From positions 868,001-932,000 of the forward strand of contig NZ_FIZW01000002.1 of NCBI RefSeq assembly GCF_900059565.1: DNA of 64,000 nt. Reading direction: 5' to 3'. This document shows positions 26,555-34,766 of this stretch, piece after piece. This DNA is from Murdochiella massiliensis (GTDB taxonomy: Bacteria > Bacillota > Clostridia > Tissierellales > Peptoniphilaceae). The translations under genes were made by a program, and so were the position numbers. The notes under the pieces were generated by a model, which worked only from the letters and a program-made list of their open reading frames with translations, did no database searches and had not been told where the DNA came from. Numbering within the stretch: position 1 is the first letter of the stretch; each line of letters starts with the position of its first letter.

Positions 26555-27037
26555 ATCTACTCCCTTGTACGTTGCATTACAACACTCCTATCATAGCATT
26601 TTAGCGCCCTCTCGTGTAAAGACTTTGGAGAAAAGCAAAATCATCCTGTGCGCGAGGTTCCGGCTTCTCCTCGTCAAGGCAAAACTGCCCCGTCCGCTCG
26701 CCGCTGGCTTCTCCTCGTCCCTGCGCTACGCTTCCTTTTTTCAGTCGGGGCTCGTCGAAGATGCGGCTCACGGACGGGCCGATTTTGCGAGGTGGCGGGC
26801 GAGGGGTTAGCCGGCCTTCGGCCGTATAGGGAGGAGGCTTTTAAGTGGACTGATCGGGAGGTCTAACCGCACTGCGCCGTGTGAATGGCTTGGTTTCGCT
26901 GTGAGACGGAGCAAAGTTTTACCGGCTTGAAATCATAAGAAGACTTGGAGAGCGAAGGGTAAAGGCGCCACTTATGTCCTATTGTGGCGTCAAGTGTGTA
27001 GTGATTGTTTATTTCTGCGGCGTACCTCCCGTCTTGA
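26555..27037. other. Intergenic region left of the repeat island
   Basis: It contains the left copy of the long inverted repeat (26655-26800), a GCCGGCCTTCGGCCG palindrome at about 26812 and a weak hairpin GCGCCAC/GTGGCGT near 26965-26990. I find no supported gene. Confidence 0.5.
26655..26800 (+). repeat. Long inverted repeat, left copy
   Basis: About 145 bp (for example CTTCTCCTCGTCAAGG, GTCCGCTCGCCGCTGGCT, CTCGTCGAAG) reappear in inverted orientation at about 29428-29573 with roughly 80% identity by eye. The pair flanks the arrays and the complete IS3 element. Confidence 0.72.
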
Positions 27038-27445
27038 CCCTGGCTGGTAAAAATTTGATCCCTCTATCAGGATCGGAAATGGGTACCCAGCCCTGGCTGG
27101 CGCACGTTATTCCTTGCAGCCAGGGCTCAAAATAGCTTACCCGCCCCTGGCTGCAGCTTTTCCTTTCAATCAGCCAGGGTCGCGCAGCGAAAAGTAGTCC
27201 TGGCTACGACTTTTCATGCCACCCAGCCAGGGTAAAATAGAACCCAATCGACCCTGGCTGACGCATATTTTTTCCATAGCCAGGGTCAGGCGAGCAAAAA
27301 GAAACCCTGGCTACCGCATTTCATTTCACCCGGCCAGGGTCCAAGAAGGAAAATCAACCCTGGCTGAGAAACTTTTTTTCACTTAGCCAGGATTTTGCGG
27401 TGAAATGAAGCCCTGGCTACCGCATTTCACCTCAGCCAGCCAGGG
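27038..27445. repeat. Family A 54-bp hairpin array (copy A5, first part)
   Basis: It runs from CCCTGGCT at 27038 to AGCCAGGG at 27438-27445 with the usual alternation. A decayed arm lies near 27065. It ends with a short form of the array tail (TCGTGCATATTTTATAGG). Confidence 0.9.
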
Positions 27446-27497
27446 TCGTGCATATTTTATAGGCCAAACTTCGTTATCCGCAGCGAGTTAATAAGGT

Positions 27498-27540
27498 GCC
27501 GGCCTACGGCCGGCGGTTTGAAAACGCCGCCGAAGGCGGC
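27498..27540. repeat. Composite GC hairpins (family D), second copy
   Basis: GCCGGCCTACGGCCGGC (27498-27514) and CGCCGCCGAAGGCGGC (27525-27540) repeat the order seen at 17924-17967. Confidence 0.75.
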
Positions 27541-27596
27541 TCCACTTCTTCAACCGCGCCGCCAATATCCTTTTTTTGCGGCGCACCGCTACCCAA

Positions 27597-27883
27597 CCCT
27601 GGCTGCGAAAAATTACATCCCCTTGCCAGGGCCAGAATAAGGTGCTCAACCCTGGCTGGCGCATGTTATTCCTCGCAGCCAGGGCTGAAAATAGCTTACC
27701 TGCCCCTGGCTGGCGCATGTTTTTTTCCGTAGCCAGGGTCTGGCGAGTAAAATGAAACCCCGGCTACGGCTCTTTGCTTCCCCCAGCCAGGGGCCAAAAA
27801 TGAAAATCAACCCTGGCTAAACAACTTTTTTATTGCCGGCCAGGGCTCAAAATAGCTTACCTGCCCCTGGCTGGCGCATGTTG
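27597..27883. repeat. Family A 54-bp hairpin array (copy A5, second part), interrupted by the IS
   Basis: The last arm before the IS is CCCTGGCT at 27865-27872, then 11 bases including the target copy TTG. The partner arm AGCCAGGG is found after the IS at 29205. Confidence 0.9.
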
Positions 27884-27928
27884 TGAACTGTCCCCCAAAT
27901 GGTAGAGTGTAGAATTATCATTTCTACC

Positions 27929-28783
27929 TCATCCGTAATAAGCCTCGTAAGGGGTTTGGTATCCGTTTGTCGCATGCCTTCTTTCTTTCGCATAGAAGGC
28001 CCATACATATTCGTAGATTAGCTTCCTTGCTTCGCGAATGGTTTGTGGCATCTTGTAAAGCCATTCGGTTTTCATCTTACCAAAAAAGCTTTCCATCGCT
28101 GCATTGTCCCAACAGTCTCCTTTCCTACTCATGCTACAGCGGATATTGTTCTCTCTTAGAAGCTTTTGGTAGTCCTCGGAAGCATAGGTCGACCCCCGAT
28201 CGGAATGGCCAATGCAGCCCGGCTTTAAGGTATGCTTTGCCAGCGCATCATCCAGGCATTCCATCACTAATTGTTTGTTGTTTTTTGTACTCATGGCCAA
28301 ACCCAACGGGTATCGTCCATAAAGGTCTAAAATTACCGCAACATAAAGGGTTCCTTGTGGCGTTGGGACATAGGTGGTATCGCTGATGAACTTCTCTCCC
28401 GGCGCTTTGGCCACAAAATCTCTTTGGAGGAGATTGTCGGCCGGCTTCCTTGTTTTCGAAGAGTCGGTGGTGACGAGGAATTTTCGCCGTACCCGGGAAT
28501 GCCAATGATTTTCCCGCATGATGCGTTCTACACGCTTGTGATTCACCGGCGACTTTCCTACCTTCTGTCGTTGGAAATTCAACTCCGCTGTGACCTTTCG
28601 TATCCCATAAACGGCTTTGCTCTGATCGTAAATTTTTCCGATCTCTTTTGAGAGCTGCATGTTTTCAATTTGACGCAGTGTCTGCGCGTTCTGTGCGTTC
28701 TTCCACTTGTAATAGCCACTTTCAGAGACTTCGATAACTTTGGCCATTCTAGCAATTGCATGTTCATGACGAAAGCGATACAT
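27929..28783 (-). CDS. IS3-family transposase OrfB (DDE integrase)
   Basis: A 284-residue catalytic subunit. The HTH_21 region (YGIRKVTAELN, VNHKRVERIMRE) precedes an rve-type integrase core with the DDE triad: Asp in FISDTTYV, Asp in GHSDRGSTYAS and Glu in NAAMESFFGKMKTE. The C-terminus ends with RRHATNGYQTPYEAYYG, typical of IS3 group members. It is normally made as an OrfAB fusion. The -1 frame is open from the A-run in orfA (plus-strand T run 28831-28837) to this ATG, with no stop. The gene is intact, so the element may be active. Confidence 0.95.
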   Translation of the reverse strand: MYRFRHEHAIARMAKVIEVSESGYYKWKNAQNAQTLRQIENMQLSKEIGKIYDQSKAVYGIRKVTAELNFQRQKVGKSPVNHKRVERIMRENHWHSRVRRKFLVTTDSSKTRKPADNLLQRDFVAKAPGEKFISDTTYVPTPQGTLYVAVILDLYGRYPLGLAMSTKNNKQLVMECLDDALAKHTLKPGCIGHSDRGSTYASEDYQKLLRENNIRCSMSRKGDCWDNAAMESFFGKMKTEWLYKMPQTIREARKLIYEYVWAFYAKERRHATNGYQTPYEAYYG

Positions 28784-28794
28784 GAATGCAAACT

Positions 28795-29121
28795 TTAGTC
28801 TCGGGGCATCTTGGCTAGAAAGGCCGCGGCTTTTTTTAAGATGGCAATCTCCTCTTTTAATTCCGCGATTTCTTTGTCCTTAGCGGCTTCCATCTGCTTC
28901 TGCGCACGGGTTAATGTGCTCTCTTTCTTGTGAAACTGTTGGATATTATCCGCTAAGCCCATCTCCCCGTAGTTGTGATATAAATCTATCCAGCGCAAAA
29001 GCGTTGAGGTTTGGATATGGTACTTCTCTGCAACAAGGAATTCTTTGCCTTCGAATTCCGGCTTTAGCGCCTCTTCCACTACGCGTTTTCGAAAAGATTT
29101 CGTGTATCTCCGCCGTGTCAT
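28795..29121 (-). CDS. IS3-family OrfA (helix-turn-helix protein)
   Basis: A 108-residue OrfA with N-terminal helix-turn-helix (RRYTKSFRKRVVEEAL ... TSTLLRWIDLY) and C-terminal coiled coil (KEIAELKEEIAILKK). It binds the terminal repeats and, through -1 frameshifting at A_AAA_AAA, supplies the N-terminus of the OrfAB transposase. GGAGG precedes its ATG. It is almost identical to the copy at 204-530. Confidence 0.93.
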   Translation of the reverse strand: MTRRRYTKSFRKRVVEEALKPEFEGKEFLVAEKYHIQTSTLLRWIDLYHNYGEMGLADNIQQFHKKESTLTRAQKQMEAAKDKEIAELKEEIAILKKAAAFLAKMPRD

Positions 29122-29204
29122 GTCATCCTCCTTAAGCCTTTCTTCATTGTATCTTTTTGTTCGTTAAGGCTCTACTTTTTGGGGGACATGTCATTGTTTT
29201 CCGT

Positions 29205-29372
29205 AGCCAGGGTCTGACGAGTAAAATGAAACCCCGGCTACGGCTCTTTGCTTCTCCCAGCCAGGGGCCAAAAATGAAAATCAACCCTGGCTGAACAACT
29301 TTTTTATTGCCGGCCAGGGTTCAGCTACAAGAATCAACCCTGGCTACTGCATTTCATTCCGTCCAGCCAGGG
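29205..29372. repeat. Family A 54-bp hairpin array (copy A5, part after the IS)
   Basis: It continues the interrupted array from AGCCAGGG at 29205 to AGCCAGGG at 29365-29372 and ends with the tail GCGCATATTTTATGGGC. Its first two units are near-copies of 27740-27850, showing segmental duplication inside the array. Confidence 0.88.
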
Positions 29373-29427
29373 TCGCGCATATTTTATGGGCTAAAGCCGC
29401 ACAGCCAACCCCACTCCCAGCGACGCT

Positions 29428-29573
29428 CGCCCTGCAAAGTCGTCCCGTTCGTGAGCCACTCCTTCGACGAGTCCCGACCGCAGAAATAGGACGCACAGCG
29501 AAGGAACGAGGAGCAGCCAGCGGCGAGCGGATGGGGCGACTTTTCCTTGACGAGGAGAAGTCGGCGACAAATA
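29428..29573 (-). repeat. Long inverted repeat, right copy
   Basis: Inverted counterpart of 26655-26800 (CCAGCGGCGAGCGGAT, CCTTGACGAGGAGAAG). Its right end merges into the 44-bp tandem repeats. Confidence 0.7.
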
Positions 29574-29830
29574 GACGGGACGGCATTACCTTGGCGAGGA
29601 GAAGTCAGCGACAAGTAGAGGGGACGGCATTATCCTGACGAGAAGGAGTCGGCGACAAGTAGAGGGGACGGCATTACCCTGGCAAGAAGGAGTCGGCGCA
29701 CATATACGGCACGGCTTTATCCGGGCGAGAAGGAGTCAGAGCACGTAAACCGCACGGCTTTACCCAGGTGCGAAGGAGTCGGTGCACGTAAACGGTACGG
29801 CTTTTTCCGGACGCGAAAAAGCCAGTGACA
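29540..29830. repeat. 43-44-bp tandem direct repeat, about six copies
   Basis: The core GAAGGAGTCGGCGAC recurs with AGTC at 29559, 29603, 29647, 29691, 29734 and 29777. The units also share GGGACGGCATTACC-type sequence and diverge to the right. No frame is conserved across all units. Confidence 0.85.
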
Positions 29831-29978
29831 AACGGCTGAGAGCCATACCTGACTTTATTGACGAAGGAATTCCGGATGGACTAAAATGAAATCGTGAAAT
29901 CTTGGTCAAAAGCACATGGAAAGGAGGCTTACTATCAAGGGGAAATCGTTTCCCCTACGCATTCAACGCGCTGTCCTG

Positions 29979-30070
29979 CGCTCGAACAATTCGCGCAACC
30001 ATGCGCTCGAACAATTCGCGCAACCATTCGCTCGAACGATTCTCGCAACCTGCGCTCGAATCATCTGCGC
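29979..30070. repeat. 25-bp tandem repeat, about four copies
   Basis: GCTCGAACAATTCGCGCAAC recurs with CTCGAA at 29981, 30006, 30031 and 30055. It lies in the gap before the lyase operon. Short open frames across it are not supported as genes. Confidence 0.8.
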
Positions 30071-30281
30071 GAACGATGTGCCGGAAACCCTGCGCTCAAT
30101 ACGTGCTTAATGCCGTGAAATGAGCGCACAGCACACAAAGCCGACTACACTATCTATCGGCCGGCACGCAACCTGCAACGCGCGAAAGGCCACACGCGTT
30201 GGACAGGGATTGTTTTTTTATTCTATCAGGTACTGTCCGCCAGTCGACCGTCCCGAAACTTACGGGCCGCGATGACCGGGG

Positions 30282-30319
30282 TACCTCCGCACACGACGCC
30301 ATGCGTCAAACTGGAGGTA
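30282..30319 (+). promoter_or_regulatory. Leader hairpin burying the ribosome-binding site of the lyase gene
   Basis: TACCTCC (30282-30288) is perfectly complementary to GGAGGTA (30313-30319), which contains the Shine-Dalgarno sequence eight bases before the ATG at 30327. The upstream leader also holds CCCG/CGGG. This layout suits translational control, but I do not recognise a known riboswitch. Confidence 0.5.
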
Positions 30320-30326
30320 TTTTCCT

Positions 30327-31970
30327 ATGAAAAAGTATGAATTATCTGTTCCCACACCGCATCATTTTTCCTATGTCGTTCGTGATCTGCCGGAAGTGAC
30401 TGTCGAGCAACGTGAACGGGCATTAAAGGCTACGCATTACAACGAATTCGCGTTTCCGTCAGGAATGCTCAGCGTCGATATGCTGTCCGACTCCGGTACG
30501 ACGGCAATGACCAATACCCAGTGGGCGGCGCTCTTTCTCGGTGATGAGGCCTATGGCCGCAACACCGGTTACTATGTGCTGTTGGATACGTTCCGCGATA
30601 TTTTCGAACGTGGCGGAGAAAAGAACTGGAAAAAAGTGCTCGACCTGGTGCGCACAGATTGCCGAGACGTCGAAAAGATGATGGACGAAGTCTATCTGCA
30701 GGAGTACGAAGGCAATTTCTTTAACGGCGGCGCCGCACAAATGGAGCGTCCGAACAGCTTTATCATCCAGCAGGGACGCGCAGCCGAATCGGTGTTGATG
30801 GAAATTGTGCGAAATATTCTCAACGAACGCCATCCCGGAAAGAAATTCACCATTCCGTCCAATGGCCATTTTGACACCACCGAAGGCAATATTAAACAAA
30901 TGGGCTCCATCCCGAGAAACCTCTACAACAAGGAACTGCTGTGGGAAGTGCCGGAAGGTGGAAAGTACGAAAAGAATCCGTTCAAAGGCAACATGGATAT
31001 CGAGAAACTAAAGCGGCTCATTGAAGGCGTCGGACCGGAAAATGTCCCTTTGGTCTTCTGCTGTGTGACGAACAACCCCGTTTGCGGACAGCCGGTCTCG
31101 ATGGCGAACCTCAAGGCCATTAACGAGGTTGCCCATTCCTATGAGATTCCGGTCGTTTTCGACGCAGCACGCTGGGCGGAAAATGCGTATTTCATCAAGA
31201 TGAATGAAGAAGGCTATGCCGACAAGTCCATTGCCGAAATTGCAACCGAAATGTTCCAGTATTGCGACGTCTTCGCTATGTCCGCCAAGAAAGACGGCCA
31301 TGCCAACATGGGTGGTATGCTCGCCTTCCGCGACAAAGGCCTTTTCTGGCAGAAATTCTGCGACTTCAACGAAGACGGATCCGTCAAAAGGGACGTCGGT
31401 GTCCTGCTGAAAGTAAAGCAAATCTCCTGCTACGGCAACGACTCCTACGGCGGAATGAGTGGCCACGACATCATGGCGCTGGCGGTCGGACTCTATGAAA
31501 GCTGCGATTTCCATTACATGCAGGAACGCGTCGCGCAAGCCGAATATCTGGCACAGGGCTTCTACAATGCTGGTGTAAAAGGCGTCGTTTTGCCGGCAGG
31601 TGGCCATGCCGTATACATCAATATGGACACCTTCTTTGACGGCAAACGCGATCATGAATCGTTTGCCGGTGAAGGCTTCTCCCTGGAACTCATCCGTCGC
31701 TACGGCATCCGTGTGGCCGAGCTGGGCGATTTCTCGATGGAATACGACCTCAAGACTCCGGAACAACAGGCCGAAGTCGCCAACGTCGTGCGTTTTGCCA
31801 TCGACCGCAGTCGCTTAACCCAAGAACATCTGGATTACGTGATTGCCGCCGTCAAACAGCTCTATGAAGACCGGGAAAGCATCCCGAATATGCGCATCAC
31901 CTGGGGACACAACCTGCCCATGCGTCACTTCCATGCCTTCCTCGAACCGTATCCGAACGAAGAAAAATAG
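30327..31970 (+). CDS. tnaA: PLP-dependent β-eliminating lyase, tryptophanase-like
   Basis: A 547-residue fold-type I PLP enzyme of the tryptophanase/tyrosine phenol-lyase family, which splits aromatic amino acids into indole or phenol, pyruvate and ammonia. Recognisable blocks are LSDSGTTAMT, GDEAYGRNTGYY, NGHFDTTEGN, VTNNPVCGQPVSMANLKAI and FDAARWAENAYFIK. The PLP lysine is in MSAKKDGHANMGG (about Lys322). It is some 75 residues longer than E. coli TnaA (471). Much of the excess is an insertion after IFERGGEKNWKK (about residues 95-135) ahead of the QQGRAAE block, so this is a divergent subfamily and tryptophan specificity is not certain. The Na+-coupled transporter gene follows 21 bp later, as in tnaA-tnaT pairs. 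Confidence 0.82.
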   Translation: MKKYELSVPTPHHFSYVVRDLPEVTVEQRERALKATHYNEFAFPSGMLSVDMLSDSGTTAMTNTQWAALFLGDEAYGRNTGYYVLLDTFRDIFERGGEKNWKKVLDLVRTDCRDVEKMMDEVYLQEYEGNFFNGGAAQMERPNSFIIQQGRAAESVLMEIVRNILNERHPGKKFTIPSNGHFDTTEGNIKQMGSIPRNLYNKELLWEVPEGGKYEKNPFKGNMDIEKLKRLIEGVGPENVPLVFCCVTNNPVCGQPVSMANLKAINEVAHSYEIPVVFDAARWAENAYFIKMNEEGYADKSIAEIATEMFQYCDVFAMSAKKDGHANMGGMLAFRDKGLFWQKFCDFNEDGSVKRDVGVLLKVKQISCYGNDSYGGMSGHDIMALAVGLYESCDFHYMQERVAQAEYLAQGFYNAGVKGVVLPAGGHAVYINMDTFFDGKRDHESFAGEGFSLELIRRYGIRVAELGDFSMEYDLKTPEQQAEVANVVRFAIDRSRLTQEHLDYVIAAVKQLYEDRESIPNMRITWGHNLPMRHFHAFLEPYPNEEK

Positions 31971-31991
31971 CGAAGAAAAAAGAGGTGTCTT

Positions 31992-33419
31992 ATGACTAAC
32001 CCAAATGCCACAACGCATGCTGCTCAGGTCGAAAAACGCGATGGATTTGTGTCTCGCTGGGGATTCATCCTCGCCTGTATCGGATCCGCCGTGGGCATGG
32101 GAAACATTTGGCGTTTCCCGATTTTGGTACAGAAATATGGCGGCTTGACGTTCATTCTGCCCTATCTGCTCTTTGTGTTGCTCATCGGCTCTACGGGCAT
32201 CATTGAGGAGTTTGCGCTTGGACGTATGGCCCAAGCCGGTCCGGTGGGAGCCTTCGGCATGGCTACCGAAGAACGTACCGGCAACCGCCGTCTCGGCGAA
32301 GTGTTTGGCGCCATCCCCATCGTTGGCGCCTTGATGCTTGCCATTGGCTATACCGTCGTCATGAGCTGGATTTTCAAGTATTGCTGGATGGGCATCAACG
32401 GAGATCTCTACGCGCTGGGAACGGAAATGTCGGCCATCGGTGGCTCTTTTGGCTCCATTGCTCCCGAAGCGGAAACCTTCAGTGAAGCCATTCAGATGAT
32501 GGTCTCCGGCGGCATTTTCGGCGTCGGTAACGGGATATGGCTGTTACTCGGCCTCTTTGTATCCCTCGCGATTATGAGCCTGGGTGTTTCCGGCGGTATT
32601 GAAAAAGCCAACAAGATCATGATGCCGTTGCTCTTCGTTCTCTTTGTCGGTCTTGCGATCTATATTGGAACCCTTTCCGGTTCCGGCGAAGGCTACAAAT
32701 TCATCTTCACTCTGAATCCGGAAGGCCTTGCCGATCCCAAGGTATGGATTTTCGCCTTCGGTCAAGCATTCTTCTCGCTTTCCGTTGCCGGCAACGGTTC
32801 CGTCATCTACGGTTCCTACCTGTCCAAGAAAGAATCCATTCCTTCCTCGGCATTCAACGTCGCGCTCTTTGATACCATCGCCGCCCACCTGGCTGCCTTC
32901 GTCATCATTCCGGCCATGGCGGTTATGCTCGGATCCGAAATCAACAACGTCGATGGCGGGCCGGGACTCATGTTCATCTATCTCGTGAACGTGTTTAACG
33001 GCATGCCCGGCGGCCGCATCGTAGGAATGATCTTCTTCATCTGTGTTTTATTTGCCGGTGTCACCTCGCAGATCAATCTCTATGAGGCGCCGGTTGCCTT
33101 CCTACAGGAAAAATTCAAATTCAAGCGCCTGCCTGCCGTTGTCACCATCGGCGTCCTCGGGGCAATCGTCGCTATCATGATTCAACCCTGGACATCCCAG
33201 TGGATGGATATGGTTTCCATTTACCTTTGCCCCTTCGGTGCGCTCTTGGCCGGCATCATGTTCTTCTGGGTGCTCAAGAAAGAAACCGCGCTGCATGCCG
33301 TCAATGAGGGCAGCGAAAAACCCATCGGCAACTGGTTCTATCCCCTGGGCAAATATTTCTATTGTGCAGCGGCCTTAATCGCGCTCATTGCGGGTGCGAT
33401 TCTCGGCGGCATCGGCTGA
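31992..33419 (+). CDS. Neurotransmitter:sodium symporter (NSS/SNF family), probable aromatic amino acid uptake
   Basis: A 475-residue polytopic protein with the conserved TM1 motif GFILACIGSAVGMGNIWRFP, the unwound helix that binds Na+ and substrate in LeuT, MhsT and TnaT. About eleven hydrophobic segments follow. NSS family members import amino acids with Na+. Sitting 21 bp after the β-eliminating lyase, it most probably supplies that enzyme with tryptophan or tyrosine; this specificity is inferred from context. AGAGGTG precedes the ATG. A 17-bp perfect terminator hairpin at 33537-33574 follows. Confidence 0.88.
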   Translation: MTNPNATTHAAQVEKRDGFVSRWGFILACIGSAVGMGNIWRFPILVQKYGGLTFILPYLLFVLLIGSTGIIEEFALGRMAQAGPVGAFGMATEERTGNRRLGEVFGAIPIVGALMLAIGYTVVMSWIFKYCWMGINGDLYALGTEMSAIGGSFGSIAPEAETFSEAIQMMVSGGIFGVGNGIWLLLGLFVSLAIMSLGVSGGIEKANKIMMPLLFVLFVGLAIYIGTLSGSGEGYKFIFTLNPEGLADPKVWIFAFGQAFFSLSVAGNGSVIYGSYLSKKESIPSSAFNVALFDTIAAHLAAFVIIPAMAVMLGSEINNVDGGPGLMFIYLVNVFNGMPGGRIVGMIFFICVLFAGVTSQINLYEAPVAFLQEKFKFKRLPAVVTIGVLGAIVAIMIQPWTSQWMDMVSIYLCPFGALLAGIMFFWVLKKETALHAVNEGSEKPIGNWFYPLGKYFYCAAALIALIAGAILGGIG

Positions 33420-33536
33420 TCGCCGATACGCAAATGAATTTCGCGCGGAACAGCAAAGACATTTTACAATTTCAACCCTTGCGTGAATTCAACCAAATAT
33501 GTTCTTTCGCACGGAACAGATGAACTCCACCACAGC

Positions 33537-33574
33537 AAAGAGGAGCACCGGTCGTTTGACCGGTGCTCCTCTTT
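33537..33574. terminator. Bidirectional terminator between the transporter gene and hpf
   Basis: AAAGAGGAGCACCGGTC (33537-33553) pairs over 17 bp with 33558-33574. T/A tracts on both sides suit it to stop transcription from both convergent genes. Confidence 0.9.
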
Positions 33575-33689
33575 CGTTAACGCCCGCCTTCTTGCTTTCC
33601 GAGCGACTTTTGTTCATCGTTAGCGATACTTTTCGACTTTTATCGTCTACTTCGATTTTTTTCGGTACTTCCCTTTTTTGACCGGTCAC

Positions 33690-34232
33690 TTACTTCGTCG
33701 GAACCAACAATCCGTAGTTGCCGGCTTTGCGCTTATAGACGCAGCAGATGCGATCACGATCCATATCCAGATAGAGGAAAAAGTCGTGGCCCAGCAGTTC
33801 CATCTGATCCACCGCTTCCTCGGCACTCATGGGCAGAACGTCAATTTCCTTGGTACGTGCAATATCCACACCCTCCGGAATTGCTTCTTCCGGCGCGGGC
33901 TCCTCTACCTCAGCAAAGCGGATGGCGTTCTTAGCGTAGCGCTGACGTTCCAGTTTTGTCTTGTATTTGCGAATTTGCGAAACCAGGGCACTGATGCAGG
34001 CGTCTACCGCATCCAGCAACTCATCCTCTACCTGATCGGCACGAAGAATGGTTCCTGATGCGGGAATGGGGATGGTTATTTCACACCGCATTCCGGATTT
34101 TTCTTGTGAGACGGTAACCCTTGCCTCCACATCGTCCTGGAAATATTTGTTCAGGCGGGATACTTTTTTATCGATATCCTTTTTCGTGTTGTCGCGCAAA
34201 TTGATGTTTTTTCCGTAATACGTAATCTTCAT
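33690..34232 (-). CDS. hpf: Long-form ribosome hibernation promoting factor
   Basis: A 180-residue protein. Residues 1-100 are the S30AE/YfiA domain (MKITYYGKNINLRDNTK ... VDACISALVSQIRKYKTKLERQ), which binds the decoding region of the 30S subunit. A linker follows, then the C-terminal dimerisation domain (LPMSAEEAVDQMELLGHDFFLYLDMDRDRICCVYKRK), which joins two 70S ribosomes into 100S dimers in stationary phase. The length matches long HPF of Gram-positive bacteria. It converges with the transporter gene across a shared terminator. The 500 bp upstream hold a DnaA-box cluster. Confidence 0.94.
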   Translation of the reverse strand: MKITYYGKNINLRDNTKKDIDKKVSRLNKYFQDDVEARVTVSQEKSGMRCEITIPIPASGTILRADQVEDELLDAVDACISALVSQIRKYKTKLERQRYAKNAIRFAEVEEPAPEEAIPEGVDIARTKEIDVLPMSAEEAVDQMELLGHDFFLYLDMDRDRICCVYKRKAGNYGLLVPTK

Positions 34233-34406
34233 GACTTCCCCCCTTCCTCGTTATGACCTGTTTACCCCAATTTCATGAAAACGTTCGCTTTCTGAAAAAC
34301 TTTTCCCGGAATGAATAAGTGTATATTTCATTTCGTCTTATGTCCCTATCGCAACGATTGAATAAATATGGTTTCTTTTCCCATTCACTATTCATCCTTC
34401 ACCGAG

Positions 34407-34616
34407 TGTGGATATGTGGACAAAATAGGAAATCCATGGTGGAAAAAGCCAGTTTTCGCCTGAATCATGCCTTTTTTATCAACAAGTTATCCACATTCCT
34501 GTGGATAAACAAATTATCGATAAGCGCTTGACATTCGTCCCGCATTCAGCAGGTCAGAATACGCAATGGAAGGTTACCCGGCATCCTGTGATAATTATTA
34601 TTTTTCTTGTGGATAT
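34407..34616. promoter_or_regulatory. DnaA-box cluster next to AT-rich DNA (candidate origin or DnaA-titration site)
   Basis: A perfect box TTATCCACA (34487-34495) and its perfect inverse TGTGGATAA (34500-34508) face each other four bases apart. One-mismatch boxes lie at 34407 (TGTGGATAT), 34415 (TGTGGACAA), 34476 (TTATCAACA) and 34608 (TGTGGATAT). An AT-rich stretch follows (about 34590-34720). dnaA, dnaN and rpmH are not in this window, so oriC is only one reading. Confidence 0.6.
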
Positions 34617-34766
34617 ATTTTTTCATGCTACCTCATATAGGGTCACATTTTCTGTCAAAAATTAAGTAATAGTAAATAATGTATGAAAATTAGTCCTTCG
34701 TATTTTCCTGCATATTTTCTCCATATCAGCGTAACTACGAAAAGAAAGAATACGCCACAGAACTCT

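Larger units (their letters stand above)
27884..29193 (-). mobile_element. Complete IS3-family insertion sequence (1310 bp) with TTG target duplication
   Basis: Terminal inverted repeats start TGAACTGTCCCCCAAA (27884) and, on the other strand, TGACATGTCCCCCAAA (ending 29193). A 3-bp direct repeat TTG flanks the element (27881-27883 and 29194-29196). It encodes OrfA and OrfB with a -1 frameshift. Removing the IS and one TTG restores a family A loop of exactly 8+3+8 bases, so the insertion is at the loop centre. Confidence 0.95.

Noticed and set aside
29894..30123. Short open frames over the 25-bp repeat (about 65-75 codons)
   Set aside because: Three overlapping frames are open only because of the repeat. 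None has family resemblance, though one follows an AAAGGAGG-like sequence.
34407..34616. Firm annotation as oriC
   Set aside because: dnaA, dnaN, rpmH and a skew analysis are all missing from what I can see, so I record only a DnaA-box cluster.
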